Below the pieces are notes generated by a model, which was not told the origin of the DNA, searched no databases, and saw only the letters and a program-made list of their open reading frames with translations. 64,000 nt of DNA, from positions 4,402,001 to 4,466,000 of the forward strand of contig OY821751.1 in NCBI GenBank assembly GCA_963682055.1. Reading direction: 5' to 3'. This stretch comes from Primula veris (taxonomy: Eukaryota > Streptophyta > Magnoliopsida > Ericales > Primulaceae). Position numbers and translations under genes: made by a program. Below, piece by piece: positions 20,966-32,139 of the stretch (the first letter of the stretch is position 1; each line of letters opens with the position of its first letter).

Positions 20966-21653
20966 GGTGGGAAATAACCATTATTTCATTAATAATAATA
21001 AAAACGATCAAAACTTAGAAATCTAAAAAAAAAAACTGTTAAGGATTAGTACATATAAATGCAAAGGAAATAAAATAATCATCATATTTCCACCTGTAAT
21101 TCTGCATACTTCATATTGTTATTCCACAGTTTTCCAAGTCTTGTGACAGCATATATTGTATCGAAATCTTTCTGTAAGAGAAATACCCCTCATCGAGTGA
21201 ACATAAATGGCAATTCTTGAATCGCTAATTTACTTTATTTATAATAGGACAAAATAAGGCCTTAAATATCCAATTAGAATGACTGACAGTAGGCTCCATC
21301 TGTGTGCCAACACATTACTTAAACCGATCTAAACGTTTATACAAAATATTATGACACAAAAGTACGATCAAACACCCAATTCTATCCAAATAGACGTAGA
21401 CGAACTTACCCGATATATGATTTATCGCTTATTTATTACGAATTTTTATCTTTATCGGTTATTAACCTTTAACCTTTAATCTAACCCGAGTGTATGAGGA
21501 GTTTCAAGACGAACTGTAATGAGGTCAGACCCATCCTATGATGGAACGGATATGCTTTTCACGAAACGTGAGAGTAGGGTTGAGATGGGGAGGAGGATAT
21601 GAGACCACAAAGATGGGGATGAGAAGATAGAGGAGAAAGGGTGAGAGAAAGAA
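20966..21653. other. Non-coding part of the unit, left of the copia insertion
   Basis: The stretch matches 50941-51653 of copy B. It contains AT-rich sequence and, at its right end, the continuation of the minus-strand reading frame seen intact in copy B at 51500-51688. No other gene is supported. Confidence 0.5.
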
Positions 21654-21658
21654 ATACG

Positions 21659-23086
21659 TGTTGGTTTTGGTACTATATCGAAAACAATAATTGAAATGAC
21701 AATAAATAACAAAGACAGGAACGCAATGAAAATAACAATTTATTTCTCACAATTGGAATATAAATTATAATTACTGACTCGTACAGAATTTAAATAACGC
21801 TAATTAAAATTCCAGACAGATTAATATAAATTATTAAACTGCTGGACTGTTTTGTAATAAAACAAACTGCCGGACTGTTTCGTAATAAAACAAACTGTCG
21901 GACTGGTTTTGTAATAAAATAAACTGCCGGACTGGTTTTGTGATAAAATAAACTGCCGGACTGATTTTTAACAAAAAACAAACTGCCGGACTGGTTTTGT
22001 AAAAACTGGAAATTACAGAACTGAAAAATAAATTACATAATAGAAAGACTGAAAGTAAACAGTACTGAAATGTAAATACAAAAAGAAACAGTACGGAAAA
22101 GTAAATTACAGAAAAGAAACGGTATTGAAATGAAATGAACAGAATGTAAATGACTGAAAAATAAATAACATAAATATAAAAGAAGAGGCAACTGCTGAGC
22201 AGTTTCCCTTAAATAATATTTCCCGAACCACCTTTAAAGGTTTCTGGTTTCGGGACTTTGTTCCCAAGGTACAACTTCTATCTCAGAGTGGCTCGTAAGG
22301 AAACCGGCACCGAACCACAGGTCGAGCTGTTGGTGGTGCGGTTCTCTCTCTCTATATGATGCTTATGTTGTGTTGTGTGTATTTTGGTGTGTTGAAATGA
22401 GAGGGGGAGGGCTGCCTTTTATAGCCTCTAATGAAACCGCAGCCATAAATGTTGGTCTTTAATTCTGGGAGTTACACCCCCAGAATCAGCTCAATCAATT
22501 CTGAAACCGCAGCATTTAATCTCATTCATTGCTGGCGTTTCTGTTGCTGGAAACTCTAGGGACTGCTTTGTATTTTATACAAAACTTCCTATTCGGGTAT
22601 GGACCCAAGACCCGAGACATTCCCCAAATCCCAAATCCCAAGCCCAAGCCCAAGCCCAAGCCCACGCCCGCGCCCGTGCCCGAGACCCGAGACACGAGAC
22701 ACGAGCGAGCGCGCATGTGTGGTACACACTAATACTCTTAGGTGTATGTGGACATGTTAGTTTATTAACTACATGGGTTGGTATGGTATATATATTGTAA
22801 GATTAACTCTTAATCTTCCAATATGGGATTATACTAAATGGTTTTCCTTTACCATTTCGGTTTTTCCAGATTTGAGCTTTCGAGACACCAACTTTGAAGC
22901 CACTTTGTATTCACACCCATTCTCCGAATAGGTCATGTGATATACTGTTACGAAGCTCATCACACGGGCTACTCAAACACATTGAGTACGGTATAAACAA
23001 CTCAGTGCTGTCACACGAAATAATGACTCGAAGTTGGTCCAGTGACCATTCGGAAACACCCATGTTTTTCACATGTTTTTCCAACA
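21659..23086 (-). repeat. 3' LTR of the copia element
   Basis: A 1428-bp LTR. It has six copies of a unit of about 28 bp (ACTGCCGGACTGGTTTTGTA, 21838-22005), a CCC-rich minisatellite (22617-22700) and a TATA motif (TATAAAAG, 22416-22423, minus strand). A block of about 70 bp at 22235-22308 is missing from the other LTR. Confidence 0.93.
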
Positions 23087-23096
23087 ATCCCCCACA
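23087..23096 (-). promoter_or_regulatory. Polypurine tract of the copia element
   Basis: TGTGGGGGAT on the minus strand directly precedes the 3' LTR start TGTTGG, as expected for a copia plus-strand primer site. Confidence 0.7.
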
Positions 23097-23562
23097 TGAA
23101 TACAATTGGCTGAAAATAAAAATGCTCCTAAATGCATACGAGAGAACCGCAAGAGTTCATTGCATAAGGACAGGTAGCGCGTGCCTTGAACCTGTCGTAG
23201 TGACATAAAATCTGATATGCTACTATTGGGTAGCCTTTAAGCCTTGAACCCTTTAGCGTTTGTGCATACCAGGGTAATGCGCACACAGTATCCTCTCTAC
23301 ACCACTTACTAAGCCCTTTGGTTGTTGTCCATATTTGGCCGTGGACTGCCTTGGCAAAATTCAACCGAGTGCTCTAGTGATTTAGCCCATGGCTCATCAC
23401 ATAGTATCGGCCATACACACTCGTCATAGGTGATTTCAAGTCAAGGGTGTCCTGACTCACCCCTCTCGACCTTCGAGATACTTGTTTTCATTAAGATCCT
23501 CATGCTCACCCTTAAGATGGTCTAGGTCTATCACTCTTTCATCCTAGAAATGGGCTGGGAAC

Positions 23563-26500
23563 TTAAGTTTCCGAGTGCTTTGTTCGGTCACCCCCACAGT
23601 TCGGTTTTCCCGTTGAACCCGAGGCTAGAGAATCCAGTTCGGGTTGGGTTGCCTCTGAGGAGGTTTCCAGTTTGATGGGCTTCAACCCCATTCCACTCGA
23701 TGAAACTTCAACTCCTACCTGAGTCAAGCCTTTTGTAAATGGATCCGCTATATTGTCTTTAGATCTCACAAAATCTAATGACACCACACCGTTAGCTAAC
23801 AATTCTCTTACGGATTTATGTCTCCGACGAATATGTCGGGACTTTCCATTATACATATGATCCTGCGCCCGCCCAATAGCCGACTGACTATCGCAGTGCA
23901 TGCTTATTGCTGGGACAGGTTTCGGCCACATTGGAATTCCTTCCAGAAAGCTTTTCAGCTAGTCAGCCTCTTCTGTTGCTAGATCCAACGCTATAAACTC
24001 GGATTCCATAGTTGATCTAGCTATGCAGGTCTGCTTGGATGATCTCCATGACACAGCTGCTCCTCCCATCACGAACACATATCCGCTAGTGGATCGTGTA
24101 CTGTTGGAATCCGAGATCCAGTTCGCATCAGAATACCCTTCCAGTACAGCTGGATATCTGGTATAATGCAATCCTCGGTCGGCTGTGTATCTCATGTATC
24201 TGAGAAGTCTCATGATGGCCTTCCAGTGTTCCTCATTTGGATTACTGGTGTACCTACTCAGTCTACTCACTGAGTTGGCTATGTCTGGTCTAGTACAGTT
24301 CATGACGTACATCAGACTGCCTATTATTCGAGAGTATTCCAATTGTCTCACACTCTCCCCAAAATTCTTTTTCAGGATGGTTGAGATCTCTATCGGAGTT
24401 CTGGATGTAGCTCTACTATCTTTATCAAATTTGTCAAGCATCTGCTTGACATAGTGAGTTTGAGATAGCGCATATTCGTCTGATATCTTGGTAATTTTCA
24501 TACCAAGTATAACATCAGCGACACCCAAGTCTTTCATCTCGAATTTTTGTGACAACATTTTCTTAGTGGAGTTGATGTTATCAATACTCCCTATTATAAT
24601 CATGTCATCTACGTAGAGGCAGACTACCACGTAGTCCTTTTCATTACCTTTTACATAGATGCATTTGTCACATTCATTTATTCGAAAACCGTTTGATAGC
24701 ATCACTCTATCAAATTTTTCGTGCCATTGTTTCGGTGCTTGTTTGAGTCCATACAAGGACTTCACAAGTTTACACACCTTGTGAGCTTTACCTAGAACCA
24801 CAAACCCTTCCAGTTGTTCCATGTAAATTTCCTCTTCTAGTTCACCATTCAAGAACGCCGTTTTAACATCCATTTGATGTATTTCCAGATCGAACAGTGT
24901 TGCGAGAGCAATGACTATCCGGATTGACGTCTTCCTGGAGACACGAGCATAGGTGTCGAAATAGTCGACACCTTCGGTTTGTCTAAAACCTTTTACTACA
25001 AGCCTCGCCTTGTATTTCTCGATCGTTCCATCGAGCTTTCTCTTCCTCTTGAAGATCCACTTGTGTCCTAGTGGCTTACACCCGGGTGGTAAATCCACTA
25101 GTTCCCAAGTGTAATTTTGTAATATTGATTCAACCTCATTGTTGATTGCCTCCTCCCAATATTGGGCTTCCGGGGAAGACATTGCTTGTTTAAATGTCGC
25201 CGGTTCGCCTTCTATCATGAAGGTTACAAAATCTGGACCGAAAGACGTTTCCTTTCTAGCCCTTTTACTACGTCGAGGATTTTCTTCTTCTTCCTCCAAC
25301 GGTTCACTTGCCCCCACATTTTCCTCACTGTTTGACTCCTCAGTCTCTATAGTTATGGAAGACTTTCGATGATAGTATCTACATGCACATCGGGATTATC
25401 CGACTTGTGCATGAGAAAACGATAAGCACTACTGTTTTGTGCATATCCTATGAACACACAGTCTACCGTCTTTGGCCCTATTCTCATTGAAAGCGAGACA
25501 AGGACCTTCGCTAGACAACCCCAAACCCTTAAGAATTTATAGCTCGGCCGATGGCCTTTCCATAGTTCATAAGGTGGTTTATCATGCTTCTTATGCGGTA
25601 GCTTGTTCAATACATAGTTGACGGAAAGCAACGCTTCCCCCACATGTTCTGGGGTAACCCAGAACTTATTAACATGGCATTCATCATTTCCTTGAGCGTT
25701 CTATTCTTACGCTCGACAACCCCATTCTGCTCCGGAGAGTATGGGGCTGTGGTTTGATGTACAATGCCACTTTCTGCGCATATCTGCGCAAACGGTGCCT
25801 TGTATTCACCGCCTCTATCACTCCTCAACATTTTAATCTTTTTATTGAGTTGATTTTCTACTTCGGTCTTATAAAGAGCGAATTTCTCTACCGCTTCGTC
25901 TTTACTTCTCATTAAGTAGACATAGCAGTATCTAGTACAATCATCTATAAATGTGATGAAATACTTTTTCACTCTTCGCGTTTGTATAAACTTTAAGTCG
26001 CATACATCCGTGTGTATTAGACCGAGAGGTTCAGTACTTCGTTCAATATGTTGATACGAAGACTTGGTTAATTTTGCCTCAACACAAACCTCACATTTAT
26101 GTTGTTTATCAAATACAAAATTAGGTAGTAGATTCAGTGATATTAATTTCTTCATAGAATTAGAATTCACATGACCTAATCTACCATGCCATAAATTAAA
26201 TGAATCGTAAGAATAAGCAAATGAAATTTTATTGGCCACTTGGGCAACATTAACGGTTACATTATTCTTGGTACTGGCCTCAGCCTTAGTACCCACAATA
26301 GCAGACTCGGCTTTAGGAGCCGGAGTACCAACATTTAATTTAAACATGTCGTTGGTCATATAGCCATGGCCTACATACATTCCATTTAAAGTGATTACAA
26401 TTTTAGCAGATTCAAATACAAGTTTAAATCCTTTGTTCACCATAACAGACCCGGAAACCAGATTCTTGCGAATTTCCGGCACATGGAGCACGCCATTCAG

Positions 26501-26929
26501 TGTGAGCTCCTTTCCCGATGTCATCTTTAGCAGCACGGTTCCTTTTCCTTCCACCCTGGAAGTAGCCGAGTTCCCCATGAAACAGCTCTCATTGTCCACG
26601 GCCGTATAGGTCTTGAACATCCATTTGCTGGCACAGATATGACTGGTGGCACCTGTGTCCAGCCACCATTCCTTTGGGTTGCTCCCCACCAGGTTCACTT
26701 CAGAAACCACAGCACTCAGGTGCATGTAGTCTTGTCCAGCATCATCTTCTCCCTCAGCCACATTAGCCTGAGAAGGTGCCCTCTTCCTCCCTTTCCCTTG
26801 GAACTTCCGTTTGGGGGGGGGGGGGGGGGGGTTTGGGCTTGTCAGTGCGCATCTTACAATCCGCAGCACGATGGCCCGGTTTGTTGCACACAAAGCAATC
26901 TCCCATGAATTTCTTCTGGAGAGAAGCAC
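23563..26929 (-). pseudogene. Copia pol: protease, integrase, RT, RNase H (nearly intact)
   Basis: The order is: protease with WWLDTGATSHIC (about 26650); integrase with the HGRLGHVN zinc region, HTDVCD, SDRGGEY and NGVVERKNRTLKEM blocks (26150-25640); RT with [22 protein letters not shown] and the catalytic YVDDMIIIG (25317-24000); RNase H with SDANW and HCDSQSAI (24100-23563). Lesions: a frameshift at the G19 run (26813-26831), one missing base near 25640 in a G run, one near 25345, and TGG to TAG near 23957 between the RT and the last RNase H block. Otherwise the reading is clean, consistent with recent insertion. Confidence 0.93.
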
Positions 26930-27905
26930 CGACTACGCCGTCAAAGCGTTTCCGCTTAGACATAGCGTTCTCAACCACATGGGCCTTGGCAACCGCGTTG
27001 CCTGCTCCGCCACCGCCTTTCCTTCCGGATCGACGGTTGCTTTGCTCAATATTAAGCCTCTCAATGAGTCCCTCCAAGGTCATAGCCTTTCGCTTGTGTT
27101 TCAGGTAGTTTTGAAACTCTTTCCAAAAAGGTGGCAGTTTCTCAATCATTAATGCCACTTGGAAAGGTTCGTTGATAACTAGCCCCTTAATCTCAAGCCT
27201 ATGGTATATGAGTTGGAGTTTCTCAACCTGCTTGATAACACTCTTCCCATCAGTCATCATGTACTCATGAAAGTCCATGACGACAAATTTCTTTGCGCCA
27301 GCGTTATTCACTTTGTACTTTCTTTCGAGAGACTCGCAAAGCTCCTTTGCAGAAGCCTTGGGCTCAAATACACTGAAGAGAGTGTCATCCAGAGCACACA
27401 GGATGTAGTTCCGGCATAGGTAGTCGCCGTGTTTCCACACTTCCACCGCCAAAACCGTCTGCACGTCCTCATCGTCCTCGCTTAGGACGGGTGTAGTCTC
27501 CTTGAGAAAGCGGGTCAGATTAAGGGCAGTTAAGTAAAACAACATCTTTTGCTGCCAACGTTTGAAGTTGTTGCCCGTAAACTTTTCCGGCTTCTCTAAA
27601 TGAGAGGTTGGCAACATTGGCATAGACGGCGTTGCCGGAGCCTTGTCCTTTGCCCTGGCCGCAGCCACAAGCGCTGCCTTGGCCGCAGCCTTAGCAGCAG
27701 CTTGTGCTGCAGCCGCAGCCGTAGCCATAGCATCGGCCTCTGCCGCAGCGGCGTCGGCCGCAGCCTTTACCGCAACAGCTTCGGCCTCAGCCTGAGCCTG
27801 GGCCTCCCCACTCGCAGCGCTCGCATTGTTATGGCTACTGCCAATCACAAGTGAGCCCTGCACGTCTCCCGAAGGAACGATGGGTGTTTGATCCTCATTA
27901 GTCAT
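26763..27905 (-). CDS. Copia gag with an alanine-rich N-terminal region
   Basis: The frame starts at MTNEDQTP (ATG at 27905). Residues about 30-90 are an Ala/Glu/Lys-rich stretch made of AA, EA and KAA runs, unusual for a copia gag and likely helical. The gag core follows (FTGNNFKRWQQKMLFYL, then KYKVNNAGAKKFVVMDF, LERKY), then a CCHC knuckle CFVCNKPGHRAADC near residue 345. The frame then enters a poly-proline stretch coded by a run of C and ends in shifted sequence; in the unshifted frame it would continue to the protease. The product would be a nucleocapsid precursor in the cytoplasm. Activity unknown. Confidence 0.85.
   Translation of the reverse strand: MTNEDQTPIVPSGDVQGSLVIGSSHNNASAASGEAQAQAEAEAVAVKAAADAAAAEADAMATAAAAAQAAAKAAAKAALVAAARAKDKAPATPSMPMLPTSHLEKPEKFTGNNFKRWQQKMLFYLTALNLTRFLKETTPVLSEDDEDVQTVLAVEVWKHGDYLCRNYILCALDDTLFSVFEPKASAKELCESLERKYKVNNAGAKKFVVMDFHEYMMTDGKSVIKQVEKLQLIYHRLEIKGLVINEPFQVALMIEKLPPFWKEFQNYLKHKRKAMTLEGLIERLNIEQSNRRSGRKGGGGAGNAVAKAHVVENAMSKRKRFDGVVGASLQKKFMGDCFVCNKPGHRAADCKMRTDKPKPPPPPPQTEVPREREEEGTFSG
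26813..26831. repeat. G19 homopolymer at the gag-protease border
   Basis: Nineteen consecutive G on the plus strand (C on the coding strand), encoding a proline run just after the zinc knuckle. Its length decides whether gag and pol are in frame; as written, they are not. Confidence 0.9.
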
Positions 27906-28250
27906 CTGAAATGACAAAATTATCCCGTTTAGTTTCTCGCAAGAAAACTAAATTCTTAATCGCAAATACTAATTATAACTTAATTAGTTTGCTTCAAAAG
28001 AATAAAACCAATAAAAGATATTCGAGCGTGAAAATCAAATCAATTTTGATTTCACTAAGAATTCTTTATAGTATTCTAGAGTAAAAAGATTAAAACCAAT
28101 TCGGATTTATTCTATGTGCAAATTTCAATTTCTAGTAAACTAGCAATGATTTTGCGAGAATAAAAACCGAGATGTCAACAAAACAAAATAAAAGAAAAAG
28201 TCCTTTTCTTTTCGAAATTAGTAAAACCAAAAATTAATATTGTTTAAGAT

Positions 28251-29722
28251 TGTTGGTTTTGGTACTATATCGAAAACAATAATTGAAAGGACAATAAATA
28301 ACAAAGACAGGAACGCAATGAAAATAACAATTTATTTCTCACAATTGGAATATAAATTACAATTCCTGACTCGTACAGAATTTAAATAACGCTAATTAAA
28401 ATTCCAGACAGATTAATATAAATTATTAAACTGCTGGACTATTTTGTAATAAAACAAACTGCCGGACTGTTTCGTAATAAAACAAACTGCCGGACTGGTT
28501 TTAATAAAAAACAAACTGCCGGACTGGTTTTGTAATAAAACAAACTGCCGGACTGGTTTTGTAATAAAATAAACTGCCGGACTGGTTTTGTAATAAAATA
28601 AACTGCCGGACTGGTTTTTAACAAAAAACAAACTGCCGGACTGGTTTTGACAAATAAAAAACTGCCGGACTGGTTTTGTAAAAACTGGAAATTACAGAAC
28701 TGAAAAATAAATTACAGAATAGAAAGACTGAAAGTAAACAGTACTGAAATGTAAATACAGAAAAGAAACAGTACGGAAAAGTAAATTACATAAAAGAAAC
28801 GGTACTGAAATGAAATGAACAGAATGTAAATGACTGAAAAATAAATAACAGAAATATAAAAGAAGAGGCAACTGCTGAGCAGTTTCCCTTAAACAATATT
28901 TCCCGAACCACCTTTAAACCGAACCACAGGTCGAGCTGTTGGTGGTGCGGTTCTCTCTCTCTATATGATGCTTATGCTGTGTTGTGTGTATTCTGGTGTG
29001 TTAAAATGAGAGGGGGAAGGCTGTCTTTTATAGCCTCTAATGAAACCGCAGCCATAAATGTTGGTTTTTAATTCTGGGAGTTACACCCCCAGAATCCGCT
29101 CAATCAATTCTGAAACCGCAGCTTTTAATCTCATTCATTGCTAGCGTTTCTGTTGCTGGAAACTCGAGAGACTGCTTTGTATTTTATACAAAACTCCCTA
29201 TTCGGGTTTGGACCCAAGACCCAAAACCCAAGACATTCTCCAAATCCCAAATCCCAAATCCCAAGCCCAAGCCCAAGCCCAAGCCCGTGCCCGTGCCCGT
29301 GTCCGAGCCCGAGACCCGAGACCCGAGACACGAGACACGAGCGAGCGCACGTGTGTGGTACACAGTAATACTCTTAGGTGTATGTGGACATGTTAGTTTT
29401 ATAACTACATGGGTTGGTATGGTATATATATTGTAAGATTAACTCTTAATCTTCTAATATGAGATTATACTAAATGGTTTTCCTTTACCATTTCGGTTTT
29501 TCCAGATTTGAGCTTTCGAGACACCAACTTTGAAGCCACTTTGTATTCACACCCATTCTCCGAATAGGTCATGTGATATACCGTTACGAAGCTCGTCACA
29601 CGGGCTACTCAAACACGTTGAGTACGGTATAAACAACTCAGCGCTGTCACACGAAATAATGACTCGAAGTTGATCCAGTGACCATTCGGAAACACCCATG
29701 TTTTTCACATGTTTTTCCAACA
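28251..29722 (-). repeat. 5' LTR of the copia element
   Basis: A 1472-bp LTR. It has nine copies of the 28-bp unit (28430-28685) against six in the other LTR, and lacks about 70 bp present there. The promoter TATA motif is at 29025-29032 (minus). The sequence just inside (28250 leftward) reads ATCTTAAACAATATT on the minus strand and does not match the initiator tRNA-Met type PBS. Confidence 0.93.
29025..29032 (-). promoter_or_regulatory. TATA box of the copia 5' LTR
   Basis: TATAAAAG on the minus strand, conserved in the other LTR and in the related solo LTR (TATAAAGA, 32783-32790). It would drive transcription of the element leftward. Confidence 0.6.
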
Positions 29723-29727
29723 ATACG

Positions 29728-29782
29728 GCCTAGGGACAGGAGGAGCGGAGATGGTGCCGCCGGCCGCATTTGACGACAGCAT
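29728..29782 (-). pseudogene. 5' end of a short reading frame cut by the copia insertion
   Basis: ATG at 29782, preceded on the minus strand by a leader containing AAAACCCTAAAGTC, opens a frame (MLSSNAAGGA, Pro-rich) that is interrupted after about 18 codons at the ATACG insertion site. The uninterrupted frame in copy B has 62 codons (51500-51688). Confidence 0.4.
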
Positions 29783-29834
29783 TTCTTAAGATTTTAGACT
29801 TTAGGGTTTTGAATTGTAAAGAGAAAGGGAGGGG

Positions 29835-30130
29835 CCAAAAAAAAAAAACACATCTAAACATGCCTAAAGAAAAAAAAAGGTCAAGAAATATTGATCGTTT
29901 TGTCTTTTTCTTTTGAAGTTCATTATCTCATCCATCAACATGGAAATGCCATTGCATATTAATCGAAACCCCCAAAGAAAATAATTTAATTAATCTCATG
30001 TACATATATTATCAGTAACAATGAAATGTAATATGAACAAACAGAATATTACATGAAATTTTATTATCACAAACATAAAACAATAGATGATAAAAAGTTT
30101 TTCTGTTTCTGACCATAGAGGCGTTAGGAA
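29835..30130. pseudogene. Collapsed SBP remnants: promoter and 3' region
   Basis: The left part (29835-30010) matches the far upstream module of SBP-2 (CATCAACATGGAAATGCC block). It joins near 30015 to the complement of an SBP 3' region (30020-30130, including the complement of CATGTAATATTCTGTTTG and the CTATGGTC block). The peptide frame itself is gone. This looks like a head-to-head SBP pair that lost its middle. Copy B has it at 51740-52040. Confidence 0.6.
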
Positions 30131-30181
30131 GCGCTCCCTACAAATGAGAGCTCATATAGTAACAGAAATATCCAAAATAAT

Positions 30182-31082
30182 TGATATTTCTGAACTATTA
30201 ACTCTTTTGTTGTTAATTGGTTTGAATAAAATAATGCAAGTTGAGTGATTAAGAATTAAGACAGTTTTATGTTTACAGGTGAGGTTTCAAGTTCAGTTGC
30301 AGCCACAGTTTTAACCTGCCAATACGCAGGATTCTGTCTAATTCTGTCCAACTGCATTACTTAATCTTTAAATTCTTTTATGTGAATTATAGTATGGAGG
30401 TTACTTTATATATATTGATGATATTAAGGTGATGAAGAATGAAAGTTGCTTAAAAGATATATGGAGATTAGTTTAGAAGATATTGTTCATTTTATTGTGC
30501 AAACTAAATCTATATTATTATGCAAAGTTTTTATCACGAAATTCAATCTATGTGCTTACAAAATCTGTTATGACCCAATTAGATTGGAGATTGATATCAA
30601 TTAAAAGAGTTCAAATCAATCAACAAGATGTTGAAGAAAGAAGATTGTTTTGCTCTTTAAATAGTTAATAGATTTGCTTGTAAAAAGTATGTATTTTAAA
30701 TTATAAAGAACTCAATTTTGAGAAAATACACAGTGAGCTTTTAAAACGAAAAACAATGATGGAATGTCATTGATCTTTTGAGTGAGAGTTATAAGCTATG
30801 AGCAATATAGAGATAGGCAGAAAAAACTAGAGTGAATGAAAGTTTTTCAATAAGATTTGAATCCTTTATTGTAATCTTTTATAATATCATTAATCTAGAT
30901 GAGTGTCCCAGAGACGTAAGCCAGTTGGGTGAACTCCGTTGTTAAATGTGCGTGTGATTTAATTCAATTACATTTAACTTTACAAGTTCTGTCAATTATT
31001 ATATTTAGATTTCAACTGTGATTCCAACTGTACTTATAAGATAACTGCATAACGGCAAATAGAACAACGGATAGGAATTTCA
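30182..31082 (+). repeat. Diverged Sirevirus-like LTR without internal region (copy A)
   Basis: The stretch aligns along its length with the LTR at 17935-19046 (AAGTTGAGTGATTAAGAATT, GTTTACAGGTGAGG, TGGGTGAACTCCGTTGTTAA blocks) and ends TTTCA, but no gag or PBS follows. About 190 bp present in copy B (near 52490-52680) are missing. The left border is uncertain. Probably a solo LTR. Confidence 0.65.
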
Positions 31083-32139
31083 CACTTATTAATAATTGTA
31101 CTTTTAATTCACTTATTGAAATGGAGAAGTTGAGAATTTAGTCATATTAATTTCGAATTAATGAGTTTATGGTTGGTTTGCATGCTTTATAAGTTGATTA
31201 TGTGATATTATAGTTGTTGATGAAATTGGGTAAAATTATGTTGAATATAGATGAATTGTAGTTTATGCATACAAGATGTTCGTTAAAATGCTTGAATGAG
31301 ATTTATGTTGCTGGACTTGTTTGGATAGTTGTGAATCTAATACCTATGCTTATGTGTTATGTTGAATTACGTTAAAGTGACGTATGAGAATGTGATAATT
31401 GAATGGTTTTATATTATTGGCCGAAGCCTTGTGATTTATATTAGTGGCACTGGTCTATGTCTCTTCCTATGCCGGGGACATAAGACGGCCGAGGGGATAG
31501 GGAATGACTCGTCTTACGGACTGGGGCGAGTGGCGTGAGAGGTCCTAGTGTGCACTTTATTTATTTTATTGTTAGCAATGGTCTATGTCTCTTCCTATAC
31601 CGGGGACATAAGACGGCCGAGGGGATAGGGAATGACTCGTCTTACGGAGTGGGACGAGTGGCGTGAGAGGTCCAAGTGCGCACTATAAATCTAATTTTTG
31701 TTAGCAATGGTCTATGTCTCTTCCTATACCGGGGACATAATACGGCCGAGGGGTATAGGGAATGACCTACCTTACGGACTGGGGTAGGTGGCGTGAGAGG
31801 TCCATGTTTGCTATCGATGTGTGTGAAAGTTATTTAATTTATTTCGTTGTACGATATTATTATATTTCTTTTTATACGTTGATTATCGTAGTTGTTGTTT
31901 GTGAGTTCTTGCATTTATAGGATGGAGTGACGATATTTTATGGTGCCGTCCCGTCTATGTATGTGCGTGAGACTCACCGTTACAGTTTTGTCGTTCAGGT
32001 ACAACTTAGGTTGAGACGTTTGGATAGGAGCATTAGCGATGTATCGCATGGGCTCGGAGATTCTTTCAGTTGCATTCTTTTAGTTAGACCATTTTCGAGA
32101 TTGTAGCCTACGGGTAAAATATTCGTTTGGTATTCTTTT

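Larger units (their letters stand above)
21659..29722 (-). mobile_element. Tork-like Ty1-copia element with target-site duplication
   Basis: Two LTRs (21659-23086 and 28251-29722) start TGTTGG and end CCAACA and are flanked by ATACG on both sides (21654-21658 and 29723-29727). The uninterrupted site with one ATACG is at about 51630 in copy B. The gene order on the minus strand is gag, protease, integrase, RT, RNase H, which defines copia. It is close to complete but carries three frameshifts and one nonsense codon. It inserted after the large duplication. Confidence 0.95.
1764..31098. repeat. Large tandem duplication, copy A
   Basis: Everything from about 1764 to 31098 finds a collinear, very similar counterpart at 33737-53178 (offset close to 30 kb over most of its length), except the 8.06-kb copia element at 21659-29722 and about 2 kb near 2316-4350, both absent from copy B. 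Copy A also has small losses, for example about 190 bp near 30590. The unit contains SBP peptide genes, AAE fragments, a gypsy element and a Sirevirus-like remnant. Two concatenated haplotypes in the assembly could look the same; different neighbours at each end favour a true tandem duplication. Confidence 0.85.

Noticed and set aside
22529..22732. Reading frames with Lys-Pro or Gly-Leu repeats in the copia LTRs (also 29131-29396 and 32505-32757)
   Set aside because: They are translations of the LTR minisatellite in several frames on both strands, with no domain and no conservation of one frame.
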